DNA of 64,000 bases from Histomonas meleagridis (Eukaryota; Parabasalia; Tritrichomonadida; Dientamoebidae), in NCBI GenBank assembly GCA_020186115.1, contig WSYJ01000060.1, forward strand, positions 2,542,001-2,606,000, in the 5' to 3' direction. A program made the translations under genes and the position numbers. Below, piece after piece: positions 41,372-51,769 of this stretch (the first letter of the stretch is position 1; every line of letters begins with the position of its first letter). The notes beneath the pieces were generated by a model that had not been told where the DNA came from, ran no database searches, and saw only the letters and a program-made list of their open reading frames with translations.

Positions 41372-43072
41372 TTATTTATCCAAAATTACTATTGGTACAA
41401 AAATTCGTTTCTTTTCGTTTGACGCCTTCACTTCGTTAAAAGTTATATTTGGCAATGTTGTCGAGCCTGACTCGAGCGGGTACAGCGTAATTTTTATTTT
41501 CTTTTCTTGATCCGGTAATATGTAAATCATTTTCTTTGTGATTCCTTTCACCAAGAAAATGTTCGATTTCTCGATTTCGAATGAAATGTTCGAAATTTCC
41601 GAATTCGAATCGTTTAATCGTTTGATTGTTACTTCGACGTCGAATTCCTTATTCTTAGTGACAACGCTTGGCGAGTTAATGGAATAGACAACAGTGTTTT
41701 GTTCTTGGATAATGGTTGGAAGCTTTAATGACACTGATGACGTTTTTCCTTCAACTTCAAATTGGATAATTGATTCATGTGAACCGGCCGTTGAAACTTG
41801 GCTGATAAAGGTGAACATTTCTTTAGGTGAAAGCTTGAATGGAAATGTAGGTAGCTCTAAATGTTGTAACGTGCCACTAATGTTGGTGATCATCAGGGGA
41901 ACGTTAATGGAGTTCGTTATCGAAGTTTGAACGTTTATTTTTGAGCCGTTTTCGATCGTCGGCTTGGCTCCTATTGGAAACATGACAAAGTTGTTGTCGT
42001 AAAGGGTAATGTCGGATGAAATGGGTGACTTAAAGTCGAGGAGATAGGAGTGAGTAAAGGTTCCGATTCCTGAAATTGGTGTTCCAAATGTAATTGAAAA
42101 ATTAAAGGTTTGGGTAACAGAAACTTGGGATTTAACTTTCATTTTAAGTTCAATGGATTCATTGGGCTTTAGGTTTGGAAGTTCAACATTTTGATTGTGT
42201 TGATATGTGATCGAACCATCTTCATTCGTGATGGTTAGAACAATTGATGGACTGCCACTTGAAACAGTGAAGCTGAGATCATTGATTGGTTGATTAGAAG
42301 CCTTAAGTTTGATGATTAATGGGAGATCAATTCCGGTTATGCATTTTTCAGGAAGAATAGCTTCAACTTTATATGCAGAAGGATCTGGAGAGATTTGGAT
42401 GGCACTTGGTTTGATTGGTATTTTGATTGATAAATCGTTATATTCAATAAGGGCAAAATTGATTTTTTCAGATGAAATGGCTGAGGGCAATTTACGTGTA
42501 TAACTTATCTTTATTGGTATTCGTGGGCTGATTTGTATGTTTTCTTGGATTAAAATTATCTCATCTTTTTCACTTTTTTCGGTAGAATTATCAATGTGGG
42601 ATATTCCAAGAGAAAATTTCTTGATGGTAATTGGAAATGGAATTAAGGAAGTTATGTATGAATGAATTGTTGAGCTATTTCCTGCGAAAACTTTTCCTTC
42701 AGAATAATTTGCCTGGATTTTTATAGGAAATATATTTTGAAAATAATCTTGAATAGATGCCTCTTGGTTTCCTTTTATGTTACTTGTAATTGTGTTGAGA
42801 GCGTCAAAAACAAAGCTTGGATTTGGAGTTCTGCATTGAGGTGCAAGTTGAACAAATCTATTAATACAAATTTCTAAATCCTTGGATAACGAGCTACATA
42901 CATTACAATGCATTGAAAGGGCTGAATCAAGAATAGGAAAGAAATTTAATTTTATGGATTCTTTAATACATGCTAACAACTGATCATAAGCTTCTTGGTG
43001 TTTTGATGCTTGCGAAAGAATACCAGCAATTTTTATATTATTTGCAATTTCAGCTCTTTTTGCTGAGTTCAT
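41372..43072 (-). CDS. TRAPP-complex-like protein (TRAPPC10/11/13-type C-terminal beta domains)
   Basis: 567 residues from the ATG at 43072 (MNSAKRAEI); the frame extends seven codons further only to a GTG. Residues ~1-110 are helical with a TPR-like hairpin (KIAGILSQASKHQEAYDQLLACI). The rest is a series of Ig-like beta domains (SLIPFPITIKKFSLGIS, ELKMKVKSQVSVTQTFNF, DFDVEVTIKRL-like) ending in ITLYPLESGSTTLPNITF, a phrase typical of the C-termini of TRAPP subunits. These complexes tether vesicles at Golgi and endosomes. The assignment rests on this pattern only and the exact subunit is uncertain. Upstream is AATGTAAACTG plus a GTCACTTTTT initiator. Confidence 0.5.
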   Translation of the reverse strand: MNSAKRAEIANNIKIAGILSQASKHQEAYDQLLACIKESIKLNFFPILDSALSMHCNVCSSLSKDLEICINRFVQLAPQCRTPNPSFVFDALNTITSNIKGNQEASIQDYFQNIFPIKIQANYSEGKVFAGNSSTIHSYITSLIPFPITIKKFSLGISHIDNSTEKSEKDEIILIQENIQISPRIPIKISYTRKLPSAISSEKINFALIEYNDLSIKIPIKPSAIQISPDPSAYKVEAILPEKCITGIDLPLIIKLKASNQPINDLSFTVSSGSPSIVLTITNEDGSITYQHNQNVELPNLKPNESIELKMKVKSQVSVTQTFNFSITFGTPISGIGTFTHSYLLDFKSPISSDITLYDNNFVMFPIGAKPTIENGSKINVQTSITNSINVPLMITNISGTLQHLELPTFPFKLSPKEMFTFISQVSTAGSHESIIQFEVEGKTSSVSLKLPTIIQEQNTVVYSINSPSVVTKNKEFDVEVTIKRLNDSNSEISNISFEIEKSNIFLVKGITKKMIYILPDQEKKIKITLYPLESGSTTLPNITFNEVKASNEKKRIFVPIVILDK

Positions 43073-43576
43073 TCTTTGATTAAAAAGTGACACTCAGAAA
43101 TGTTGTTACAGTTTACATTAAACAGCAAACATTCACTCATTTGACAGTAGGTGTTATCTAAATATCGATATTTGATTAGGGGTGTATTACATTACGAGCT
43201 TATGGGAAAATTTTTATAAGTGATAAGTAATATTTTATATTTGTTAACGAATTTTGATCATGTATTAAATTAGATTTATATTATCCATTTATTTCCAAAA
43301 TAATTATTTATTATTTTTGTATGATAATTTTTTCGAGTGTATTTCATTATTTATTGTTATTTTGACAAGATATTTTAATTTCATTTATGATTTTAGCAAT
43401 AATTTTTTTCTGATGTTTATATAACCACCAGTTCAATACAACATTGTGGAAAACTTTGATATTGAATTAGTTAAACAGACTTTATTCAAATCTTATCGGA
43501 ATTGATTGAAGATCAGTTAATTTTCAAAGAAGACCTGTTGTATTCCTCAGAATTATTTACTAACAGTTCACATACA
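43073..43576. other. Divergent promoter region
   Basis: Near 43082-43118 lies the minus-gene promoter (initiator GTCACTTTTT and AATGTAAACTG). The rest is AT-rich; no start-proximal motif is clear for the kinase on the plus strand. Confidence 0.4.
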
Positions 43577-44689
43577 ATGGCAAATAATCTCTATCTACTT
43601 TTTGAATATGAAACTTTTCAAAAAAAATTCATGTGCAGCTGCAGGATTGGCACTTACAGGATAGGTGCACAACTCGCCAAAGGGAGCTTTAGCACCATAC
43701 GCTATGCAATAAATGAAGATCCTAGAGATACTTCAACACTATGTGTAAAGATCGTTAATAAATCACAATTCCAAACAAAAAAAGATTTGAAACTACAAAT
43801 GTCAGAGGTAGAGATCCTATCCAAAGTTGACCACCCAAACATCGTTAAACTTTACGATGTAATTGAAGATGAACAAAACATTTACATATTCATGGAATAT
43901 TGCCAAGGGACCTCTTTGTTAAGCTTTATCAACTCACGTTCAAGTATTTCAGAGAGGGTTTGTCGAATAATTTTCAAACAGATCATTATTGCTCTTTCAT
44001 TTCTTCATAACAAAGGTATTGCTCACAGAGATCTTAAGTTAGAAAACATCATTGTTAGTTCTAGCTATGAAGTTAAAATCATAGACTTTGGTTTTTCATC
44101 AGAACATGCAAATGATTGTTTACTTACAACATATTGTGGATCATACTATTATTCAGCCCCAGAAGTGCTTAACAACCAACCATACATTGGATCTTCTGCT
44201 GATATGTGGTCATCCGGTGTTGTTTTATTTGCGTTAGTAATGGGATCACTTCCATTCTACGACAATTGTCTTCCGAAGCTCATAAACAAAATAACTCTTG
44301 GCAATTACACAATTAGTAGCAGCATATCGAAATCTTGCGCGGATCTTATCAGCAAACTTCTCTGCGTTGATCCCAAAAAAAGATTAACAGCAGACCAAGC
44401 TTTAAGGCATGATTGGTTTTCAGATTCGTATACTGCGTCATGGCAATCAGGAAGTCTTCCGGAAAGATTCAGATGTAATTTAACAAAATTCAACTCTTGC
44501 AAAAACCCAAGACAAAGCCAGAACCACAACGTAACAATAGTCTCCAGACAGCACCAAAATGGGACACCTGTTTCAAATTCAAAGGCAATATATTGTTCGA
44601 AGGCTTCATTTAGAGCGACAAAAACAGCGTCACCAATGGCACTCACCTTCCCTGAAAACGATGATCTTGATATATCCTTTGTATTTTAA
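43577..44689 (+). CDS. CAMK-like (CAMKL/AMPK-related) Ser/Thr kinase
   Basis: 371 residues counted from the ATG at 43577; the longer frame begins with TTG. The kinase domain holds AKGSFSTIRYAI (glycine loop), CVKIVNK (lysine), YIFMEYCQGTSLLSFI (hinge), HRDLKLENI (catalytic loop), IIDFGFSS (DFG), YCGSYYYSAPEVLNN (activation segment) and DMWSSGVVLFALVMGSLPF, ending RLTADQALRHDWF. HRDLKLEN plus the CGSxxYxAPE segment and LPFxD are CAMKL hallmarks. The ~110-residue C-terminal tail is Ser/Asn-rich without a recognisable UBA or KA1 domain. Trichomonads have expanded this kinase group, so the pathway cannot be inferred. Confidence 0.88.
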   Translation: MANNLYLLFEYETFQKKFMCSCRIGTYRIGAQLAKGSFSTIRYAINEDPRDTSTLCVKIVNKSQFQTKKDLKLQMSEVEILSKVDHPNIVKLYDVIEDEQNIYIFMEYCQGTSLLSFINSRSSISERVCRIIFKQIIIALSFLHNKGIAHRDLKLENIIVSSSYEVKIIDFGFSSEHANDCLLTTYCGSYYYSAPEVLNNQPYIGSSADMWSSGVVLFALVMGSLPFYDNCLPKLINKITLGNYTISSSISKSCADLISKLLCVDPKKRLTADQALRHDWFSDSYTASWQSGSLPERFRCNLTKFNSCKNPRQSQNHNVTIVSRQHQNGTPVSNSKAIYCSKASFRATKTASPMALTFPENDDLDISFVF

Positions 44690-45068
44690 TCATCAATGTT
44701 ATTTTTCGTAATTATTTATAAATAAAATTTTGTATATTTCCATAAAGTTTTGCAGATTCGTTCTTGCTTCAAAGCGAATGTCAATAAATATGAACTAAAT
44801 AATTTGTTATAATATAATTGAAGAAACAAAATTTACAACCGTTTACAGCTCGCAAAAACTTAAAGGAATTGTTAAGTTTACAAAAGTATATTTATGATGG
44901 GAAAAGTTTGCAGGGTGCCCCAAATGGGAGTAAGTTGGTGTAAATCGAGATAATGAAAAACAAGAGAATTTCGAGTAGGGGACTTTTTGGCATAAAAATG
45001 GCGTCCGCCCCGAGGAAGGGTAAAGAAACGAAAAACGTGTATTTTGAACCAGACTAATTATTTATTTA
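44690..45068. other. Intergenic with GC-richer island and two GTTTACA words
   Basis: Two promoter-type words (CCGTTTACAGC at 44839-44849, AAGTTTACAAAAG at 44874-44886) precede a stretch of raised GC (44910-45030: GGGTGCCCCAAATGGGAG, GTAGGGGACTTTTTGG, GGCGTCCGCCCCGAGGAAGG) with no open frame. A non-coding RNA gene is possible but I could not match it to a known class. Confidence 0.35.
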
Positions 45069-46800
45069 TTATATTTTAATAAATTCATTACCTTCATTAA
45101 AATCTGCTGCAAATGGATCTTCGTCAACATTCGCAACGTTTAAACCCACCGAAAATTTGTTCGTTGTTTCACCAAATTATTTGATTTCTTCAGCTTCTTC
45201 GATGTTTATACCGTTTGTTCGCTTATGCTTTTTAATTCGAATTAACAAAATAACCAACAAAATAACAATAACAACAGCCAAAGCAACACAAACACCAATG
45301 ATAATTCCGTTTTTGTTGTTTTGCTTTTTATAATTTTGATATACCAATGTATAAAATCCATAATAATGAGTTTCATATAAAGAGAATTGAACCACAATGT
45401 ATGAATAGTAAATAACTTTTGCGCTAATATAAATATATTCACCTTCAAATATGGAAAGTAAAGGACTGACTGTAACAAATCCGCTTAAAGAAATTGTTTC
45501 TGTTTCAATTAAATGTTGTGTCAATGTAAAAGAATGCGACAAAGTTACATCAGAAGGTAATGAACTGATACATTACTTGTATCAGAGAAATAATATGAAA
45601 TAGTTTGTTCATTTGTATTTGAGTAATAATATGGTTTTGATGGTGTCAATGCATTTGATTGTGTATATGTATTTGATTGTGTATATGTATTTGATTGTGC
45701 ATATGTATTTGTTTGTGTAAATGTATTTGTTGGCCAAAAAGCATATTCATTACATTCATCAATAGTTTAACCTTTAACAACATCCAATTCGGCAAATCTT
45801 GAACTTTCATATGTTTCATTTGTCATAACAATTTTCACTGGTGAATTAGCAAAGATAATTGATGTAAATAATGGCTGTGAATTACCAAAATAATATACAC
45901 ATCTGAGATTGGAACAGTCTTTGAATGCAAAATATATGATTTGGTAAACATTACTTTTGATGATTACAGTTTCCAAACTTGTACATTTATAAAATGCTTC
46001 TCTTCCAATATAAGCTACTGAATTTGGTATAGTGATTTCTTTCAATGAAATACATTCTACAAATGGATCGAAATTAATTGTTTCCAATTTATTTGAAAGT
46101 GTTATATTTTCTAATGATTTACATTGATAAAATGCATAATAGTCAATAAAAGTAACTGAGTTTGGTAATACGATATTAGTTAATGAAATGCAATTCTGAA
46201 ATGCACTAGAAGGAATAAGAGGAAGCAAATTTGAAATTGTTTCTTTCATTAATGACAAAGATGAGTTAAATGCACCATCTGAAATTGATTTTATTGTATT
46301 TGGTAATGACATCTTTTTTATTGAACTGTTTGAGATTCCGTTGATTTTTGTTATATTATTATTAAGAATAACTACATCCAAATTTTGACTTGAAGAAAAT
46401 GCATAACTTTCAATTGTTTGAACTGAATCTGGTATCATATTATATAATAACATTCAGAAAAAGAAGATGAACTTATAGTTGTAACATCTTTCCCTATGAT
46501 AACTGATTCTGATAATTGACACAAACAAAAAGCTTCAGAACATATCATATTAACAGAATCACATATTTCAACTGTAATCAATACGTTCCATCTTCGGTAA
46601 GCTTGTATCGGAAAATCAATTTCTGATATTTTAAGATGTCTAGCCATGCAAACATATTCATTAGTTATCTCCTTTAAACTTGTTACTGTAAGTGTTTTTG
46701 TTGCTTCATCAAAAATTCCATATGTATGAAACAAAAATATAGAAAGAACAAAATAAAAAGAACTATTGGGCTATTTTGTAAAAAGTTTTGTGAATAAAAA
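45069..46800 (-). pseudogene. BspA-like LRR protein with SNT stalk, TM and DPF tail; multiply broken
   Basis: Read in pieces on the minus strand: a hydrophobic leader (IVLFILFFLYFCFIH), then BspA repeats in two frames (ICDSVNMICSEAFCLC; IPDSVQTIESYAFSSS, LPNSVTFIDYYAFYQC, IPNSVAYIGREAFYKC), a stop TAA at 45764-45766, an in-frame stalk (NTFTQTNTYAQSNTYTQSN), another frame change near 45545, an aromatic segment, TM helix (IIIGVCVALAVVIVILLVIL) with RIKKHKR, a TAA at 45177, and finally the family tail VDEDPFAADFNEGNE ending at 45069. Three frame changes and two stops show it is dead. It proves that BspA ectodomains used the same stalk/anchor/tail as the fimbrillin-like genes nearby. Confidence 0.8.
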
Positions 46801-47793
46801 TTCATTTTTTTGTAAAAACAAAGAAAAAATAACAAAAATAATGCAAAATAAAAATATGCAATTTTTTCTTCAATCAAAAAGAAAACTCCAAATTTGGATG
46901 AACTTCATTTTAAACTCATAAATATATACTATGGGTGTGTAACAAATGTGAAGAAAAATTTTGGAACAAAATCATTTAAAATCAACAATTTTTTTTTTCT
47001 CTCTTATATAAATGGGATGGATTCTGTTGTAATAATTATGTTCATATTGTAATTTTCTTTTTTGTTGTGACAATGTAGAAACATCATTTTAATAAACTTT
47101 GATTGTGATAATGGGTAAAATTAATATAACGAAAAAAGCAAAGACTAATCCCCATATTTTTAAAACAATTAACCGAATGATGTACACACCCTAACATTTT
47201 TTTTGAGATATTTAGAGTCGAAACAAGTTTTTAGCCTCTCGAGAAAGGGGCCGACCAGATACCACTTTTCAAATAAGAATATCTTGGAACCAAAAAATAA
47301 TTTATTAATTCTTTTGTAGTAAAATGCGCAGGATTATTTTTTTAAATCTCATTTATTTGGGAAAAAAATGAATTTTTTTATTCATCTTTTCAAAATGAGA
47401 TATCTCATGATATATTTCATATAAAAATTCGTTCTCATATTTTTCGATAATTAAGACCTAAATCAAAATTTTTGTGATACAATAGATCGATAGTAAATAT
47501 TTTTATTGTCTATATCATAGTTTATATTTTCGAACACAACAAATGAATAATTTAATCAGCATATATTATCAATTTTATTTTTCAATTGTAGTTTTAAAGG
47601 ATATATCTTATAGGTGATAAATACATGTATTAATCTTATAGGAGATTTTAAAGAAATCTTAAAGATTTGCCACTTTTTGTCAAATTTCCGAACTACCCCA
47701 AAAAACCGTTTAGCAAAAAGTGGACTGTAGATCGATTAGTCGGTTAATCGATAATAGTATCTTTTTCTATGAAATGGTCTGTCAATTTAAAAA
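46801..47793. other. Intergenic, no gene seen
   Basis: AT-rich with long T runs. A short GC-richer patch at 47225-47265 (TCTCGAGAAAGGGGCCGACC) has no assigned function. The Rab initiator TCAATTT lies at 47782-47788. Confidence 0.4.
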
Positions 47794-48396
47794 ATGAGCC
47801 TTAGCGAAGAAAAATGCAAGATTGTTTTCCTTGGAGAAACCACAACAGGAAAAACATCAATTATATGCCGATATGTTAACGGAAGATTCAACGATAACAC
47901 GTCATCAACAATTGGCGCCTCATTTCTAAATTATCGAATCGATAATGCATACAATGGTCAACCTATTGATTTAGCAATTTGGGATACTGCTGGACAAGAA
48001 GCTTATCGAGGTTTGGCTCCGATGTATTACCGAAATACTGCTGTAGCTGTAATTGTATTCGATATTACCCAGAGGGATACATTTGATCAAATCCACGACT
48101 GGATAAACGAAGTGAGAGCTACAGATCCAAAAATGTTAATAGTTTTGGTCGGAAATAAAATTGATTTAGAAGAAAACCGCAAAGTCAAAACAGAAGAAGG
48201 TGAACAAACCGCCCAAAGCATAGGAGCTTCATACTGTGAAACCAGTGCTAAAAGTGGAGCTGGACTTAATATGCTTTTTGATACAATTTTAAGATTGTTG
48301 GTTACAAATAGACAAGAGCTTCTCGAAAAAATAGTAAATGGCAAGCCAGTCAATCTTAGAGAAACCAACAATACCAAAGAAGAATGTAAATGCTAA
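47794..48396 (+). CDS. Rab-family small GTPase (Rab5/21/22-like)
   Basis: 200 residues with all G motifs: P-loop GETTTGKT (14-21; usual GxxxxGKT), effector Thr39 in TSSTIGASF, WDTAGQEAYR (63-72), NKID (121-124), ETSAK (about 152-156). The catalytic Gln68 is present. The C-terminus CKC is a double-geranylgeranylation signal. The TIGASF effector segment and EAYRGLAPMYYRN switch II are typical of Rab5-group endosomal Rabs. It should act in early endocytic traffic; the exact paralogue cannot be fixed. The start ATG follows an initiator TCAATTT by a few bases, the short 5' UTR expected here. Confidence 0.93.
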   Translation: MSLSEEKCKIVFLGETTTGKTSIICRYVNGRFNDNTSSTIGASFLNYRIDNAYNGQPIDLAIWDTAGQEAYRGLAPMYYRNTAVAVIVFDITQRDTFDQIHDWINEVRATDPKMLIVLVGNKIDLEENRKVKTEEGEQTAQSIGASYCETSAKSGAGLNMLFDTILRLLVTNRQELLEKIVNGKPVNLRETNNTKEECKC

Positions 48397-48663
48397 TTAA
48401 ATCTTATTTATAATGGCGATGATACTATTGGGTAAATCGTTGGCCCACAGTCATAACAGCGCATAGTAAATGTAGGTTCACATGTTATTATTTTAAAATT
48501 TGAAAATCTTTCGGATTTAATTTTTACAGTGCCTTTTGTAAAAAAATAAACTTTACAAAAATTGATTTTTTGTGTTGTTTTTGTTCGTCACTCAATTCAA
48601 TAGGTTTATATAATTGTAAAGTTTACATTCCACTAACGTGCAGAGAATCCAAAAAATTTTATA

Positions 48664-50346
48664 ATGAGTTTAATTAATTCTATTATTTCAGATGAAACAA
48701 TAAATAGCATGAAAGATATCAACAAAAATATTGACTTATATACATCTGGGATGAAACAAATATTAAATTTTCAGATGCTCTTATATGAATCATTATTAGC
48801 ACTTGAAGATAAATATCAATCAATTAAAATCAAGATACTTAATTACGAAGATCAGTTGCACAATATTAATGATAACATCGAAAGTTACCAAAAACATTTT
48901 ACAAATGATTCAATTGAAGAAGCATTATCAACTTTTACACAAAAAATAAATAGAATGGATAAACGAATTGATTCATGTGAGCAAAAAATTGAAAACATCC
49001 AAGAAAAACTTTCTGATTCTTTAAACAATGAAGAAATTGATGAAACAAGAGTTAAATTGGAACAAAATATTTCTACTACTAATGAAATTCTTGAAACAAT
49101 TCAACAGCTTCAACTGAATTTTTCACGACAAGAAGATAAAATAACATCCAAAGTAAACTCATTTAATGAAACTTTTACTACTCAAATCAATGAAATAACA
49201 AATAATATAAATTCTAAACCTTCTTTTTCAGATTTAGAACAATATTTTAAATATTCTGAAATTGCTGAACTTATAGATTTGATTTTATCTATACCACAAG
49301 AAAAAAGAGTAAAAATATCTGAAATTCTTCCAACTATTTTTAAAGATTTAAGTATTTCAAATGACGAAAAATTTAAACGAGCTTTTCAACAATTAATGAT
49401 TGAACGTGAAAGAAATCATGATGAAAACGACGAAATTATTAATACATTTGGCCAACTAAAAAGATTTGCGCTCGAAAAATTCACGCCGAAGAAAAATCCA
49501 ATGCAATTTCGAATTGCTGAAGTTGTTGATGTTTCTACAGATTGTGGATTTTGGGAAAGGTCAGATCCATATCAAATTCAAATTGATCAATACTTAAAAT
49601 ATTCAACTGTCGCGACATATTGTAACAATGAAAAGATTGAAGTTGAACGAATTCCAACAATTGAAGAATTGTTCTTACAAATAACTCAAATGCGTAAGCA
49701 ACAAAAGCAAATAATAAAACCAAAAGAGTTACAAAAACTTAAAAATGATGTTATTAATGATTTACAACAAATAATTGAAAAAGAAATAAGTAATTTAATG
49801 GGAAGTTTAGGAATAAAAATAAATAATAATGATATTCATACACTTGTTCAACAGCTTAAAGCTGTTGATACATTACAAAACGAAATGGAATTACTTAAAA
49901 CGAAAATCCAATTAAAAGTTGATGCTTCACTTGTTTCACAAAAATTTGAGGATTATTTAAGAAGAGATGAATTCTTCGAAATGTTAAATGATACATATCC
50001 AATGACACAACGAAGTTTCTTATCAAGAAAAACAAATTCGAAATTTTCTGATTCAAGAAAAGGTCAATATATTACCAAAAAGTCAAAACCTGAAATTAAG
50101 CAAGTTACTAATCTTGTTCCTTCTAGAAATTCAAAAATGTTAGGAGTAAATGATAAGTTTTTAATAGGCGATGATGGAAAAACTTATTTAAAAGATGTTG
50201 TTGACAAAAATTATAAAGATCCAAATATTTTCGGAATCCAAAACCAAAATATTTCATATTTCAACAGAAGCAAAATCTCATCTGAAATGGAAGGAATTGA
50301 AGTAACACTTGATCATCAACCTTTCGTTCCAAAAAATGAAAAATAA
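48664..50346 (+). CDS. Coiled-coil protein, unknown function
   Basis: 560 residues from an ATG at 48664, preceded by GTAAAGTTTACATTCC. The chain is helical throughout: coiled coil at ~10-185, a less charged middle (~190-340) with PTIFKDLSISNDEKF and FTPKKNPMQFRIAEVVDVS, more coiled coil at ~345-460, then a basic, disordered tail ending DHQPFVPKNEK. I recognise no catalytic motif or named family. A cytoskeletal or flagellar-associated role is possible. It precedes another coiled-coil gene on the same strand (50.5 kb), sharing the GTTTACA element. Confidence 0.8.
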   Translation: MSLINSIISDETINSMKDINKNIDLYTSGMKQILNFQMLLYESLLALEDKYQSIKIKILNYEDQLHNINDNIESYQKHFTNDSIEEALSTFTQKINRMDKRIDSCEQKIENIQEKLSDSLNNEEIDETRVKLEQNISTTNEILETIQQLQLNFSRQEDKITSKVNSFNETFTTQINEITNNINSKPSFSDLEQYFKYSEIAELIDLILSIPQEKRVKISEILPTIFKDLSISNDEKFKRAFQQLMIERERNHDENDEIINTFGQLKRFALEKFTPKKNPMQFRIAEVVDVSTDCGFWERSDPYQIQIDQYLKYSTVATYCNNEKIEVERIPTIEELFLQITQMRKQQKQIIKPKELQKLKNDVINDLQQIIEKEISNLMGSLGIKINNNDIHTLVQQLKAVDTLQNEMELLKTKIQLKVDASLVSQKFEDYLRRDEFFEMLNDTYPMTQRSFLSRKTNSKFSDSRKGQYITKKSKPEIKQVTNLVPSRNSKMLGVNDKFLIGDDGKTYLKDVVDKNYKDPNIFGIQNQNISYFNRSKISSEMEGIEVTLDHQPFVPKNEK

Positions 50347-50475
50347 TCAATAAAAATTGTTTTCGATTCAAATTTTCATGTTCAAAACACTTTTCAATGG
50401 AAAATTTTTTGAATGGGGAGTTGAACTTTTGTTTAAAAAGTTTACATACTGTACGTTACCAAACAATATCCTTTG

Positions 50476-51561
50476 ATATCACCTAAATCTTCAATACGCC
50501 AAAAGCAGCAAGATACAAAGGCTAACGCTGCCGCCTTTGATACTGCAGAACAACTTATATCAGGAAAATTAACAGTTAGTGAATTAAAAAAACAAGAATT
50601 AAACAAAGTTTACTCTTCTTTAATAGCTCTTCGTGATGAAGAATCTTTTTTAAATAAAGATACAAAAAGAATTCGAAATATTCAACGATTAATAAATCAA
50701 ATTTCTGAAGTTACATCTAACAATATTCCATCACCAAGAACACCTCAAAAGAAACAACCAAATTCTCCTTCAATTATTGAAATATCTGATGAAGAATATG
50801 AATCTCTTTCAAAAATTGTTGATCAAATGTTAGATGGAAATGATAAACAAATTGATGATATTACCAAAAAACAAAAATTGATACATGTTGTAAAAGAAAG
50901 GAAAAATGAAGCAATTGATACGTATGATTATGACCTTGTTGAAAAGTGTGATAATCTTATTGATAATTTACGAAAAACAGTGAAAACACCAGACAACTCG
51001 AAGAAGCAGCATTTCTTAAAGTTACATCAAAGGTACAAAGAAGCTATTGGTCAACTAGTTTCGCTTGAAAAAGAAAAGCAAGAACATTTTGAAGAACTTG
51101 AAAAGCAAAAAGAAGAACAATCAAATTCACTTGCTCAACAATATGAAGATGAATTACGTATCTTTAATGAAAGTGTTCCAAATTTTGATGCTTCTAACTT
51201 CAAGAGCAGTAAGGAATTGATTGAAAAAAGAATTGACGAAAGAAATTATGCTTTAGGACGTGAATATGAAGCTGCAAAGAAGATGCATCATATTATTGAG
51301 GAATTAGAAGAAAAGGAAAAGAAAAACGCATTATATGAATTCAGAAAAAGTATTTCTAAACAAAGAGAAAAACTTGGAAAGACATACGAAATAAAGAAAG
51401 AAGGTCTTAATTCAAGATGGGAAACATTGATGTCTAAAGAAACCAAAAAATGGGATGAAATTTTATTAGTTCAGAGAAAGAAAATAGAGTTTCTGGAAAA
51501 TGAATTAGAAGATGCAAAAAGAAAATATGAAAAGCAAAAGAAATTAGATAAAATTCCTTAA
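50476..51561 (+). CDS. Coiled-coil protein lacking a normal ATG start
   Basis: About 361 residues. The frame is open from 50437 but contains no ATG until residue ~117; the promoter element AAGTTTACATACTG (50439-50452) and a short leader place the expected start at 50476, where the codon is ATA (ATA TCA CCT AAA TCT, otherwise M-S-P-K-S). So either the start codon has mutated, initiation is non-AUG, or a short exon lies upstream. The protein is highly charged and helical, with coiled coil from ~175 to the end (QEHFEELEKQKEEQ, LENELEDAKRKYEKQKK). The region 85-105 is Pro/Ser-rich. No family recognised. Confidence 0.65.
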   Translation: MSPKSSIRQKQQDTKANAAAFDTAEQLISGKLTVSELKKQELNKVYSSLIALRDEESFLNKDTKRIRNIQRLINQISEVTSNNIPSPRTPQKKQPNSPSIIEISDEEYESLSKIVDQMLDGNDKQIDDITKKQKLIHVVKERKNEAIDTYDYDLVEKCDNLIDNLRKTVKTPDNSKKQHFLKLHQRYKEAIGQLVSLEKEKQEHFEELEKQKEEQSNSLAQQYEDELRIFNESVPNFDASNFKSSKELIEKRIDERNYALGREYEAAKKMHHIIEELEEKEKKNALYEFRKSISKQREKLGKTYEIKKEGLNSRWETLMSKETKKWDEILLVQRKKIEFLENELEDAKRKYEKQKKLDKIP

Positions 51562-51769
51562 TTCTCAATTGAGAATTTGTGGATTAACAGTAAAATATTT
51601 TAATTAAATAGTTCAAGTAAAGCATTTGTTAAGTGCGAATTATAGTTTTTATTTTTATAAGAGGGTTTTGATATCTTCTGCTGTTAAAATTTTTTGAATA
51701 CAAATTCTATTAAAAACGATCACTTTTGCTGTAATCAAAACGATAGCAATCGGGGTACCCCATTCAAAA

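Noticed and set aside
44941..45000. RNase P or MRP RNA on the minus strand (AAAGTCCCC word)
   Set aside because: The partner core regions expected on either side were not found.
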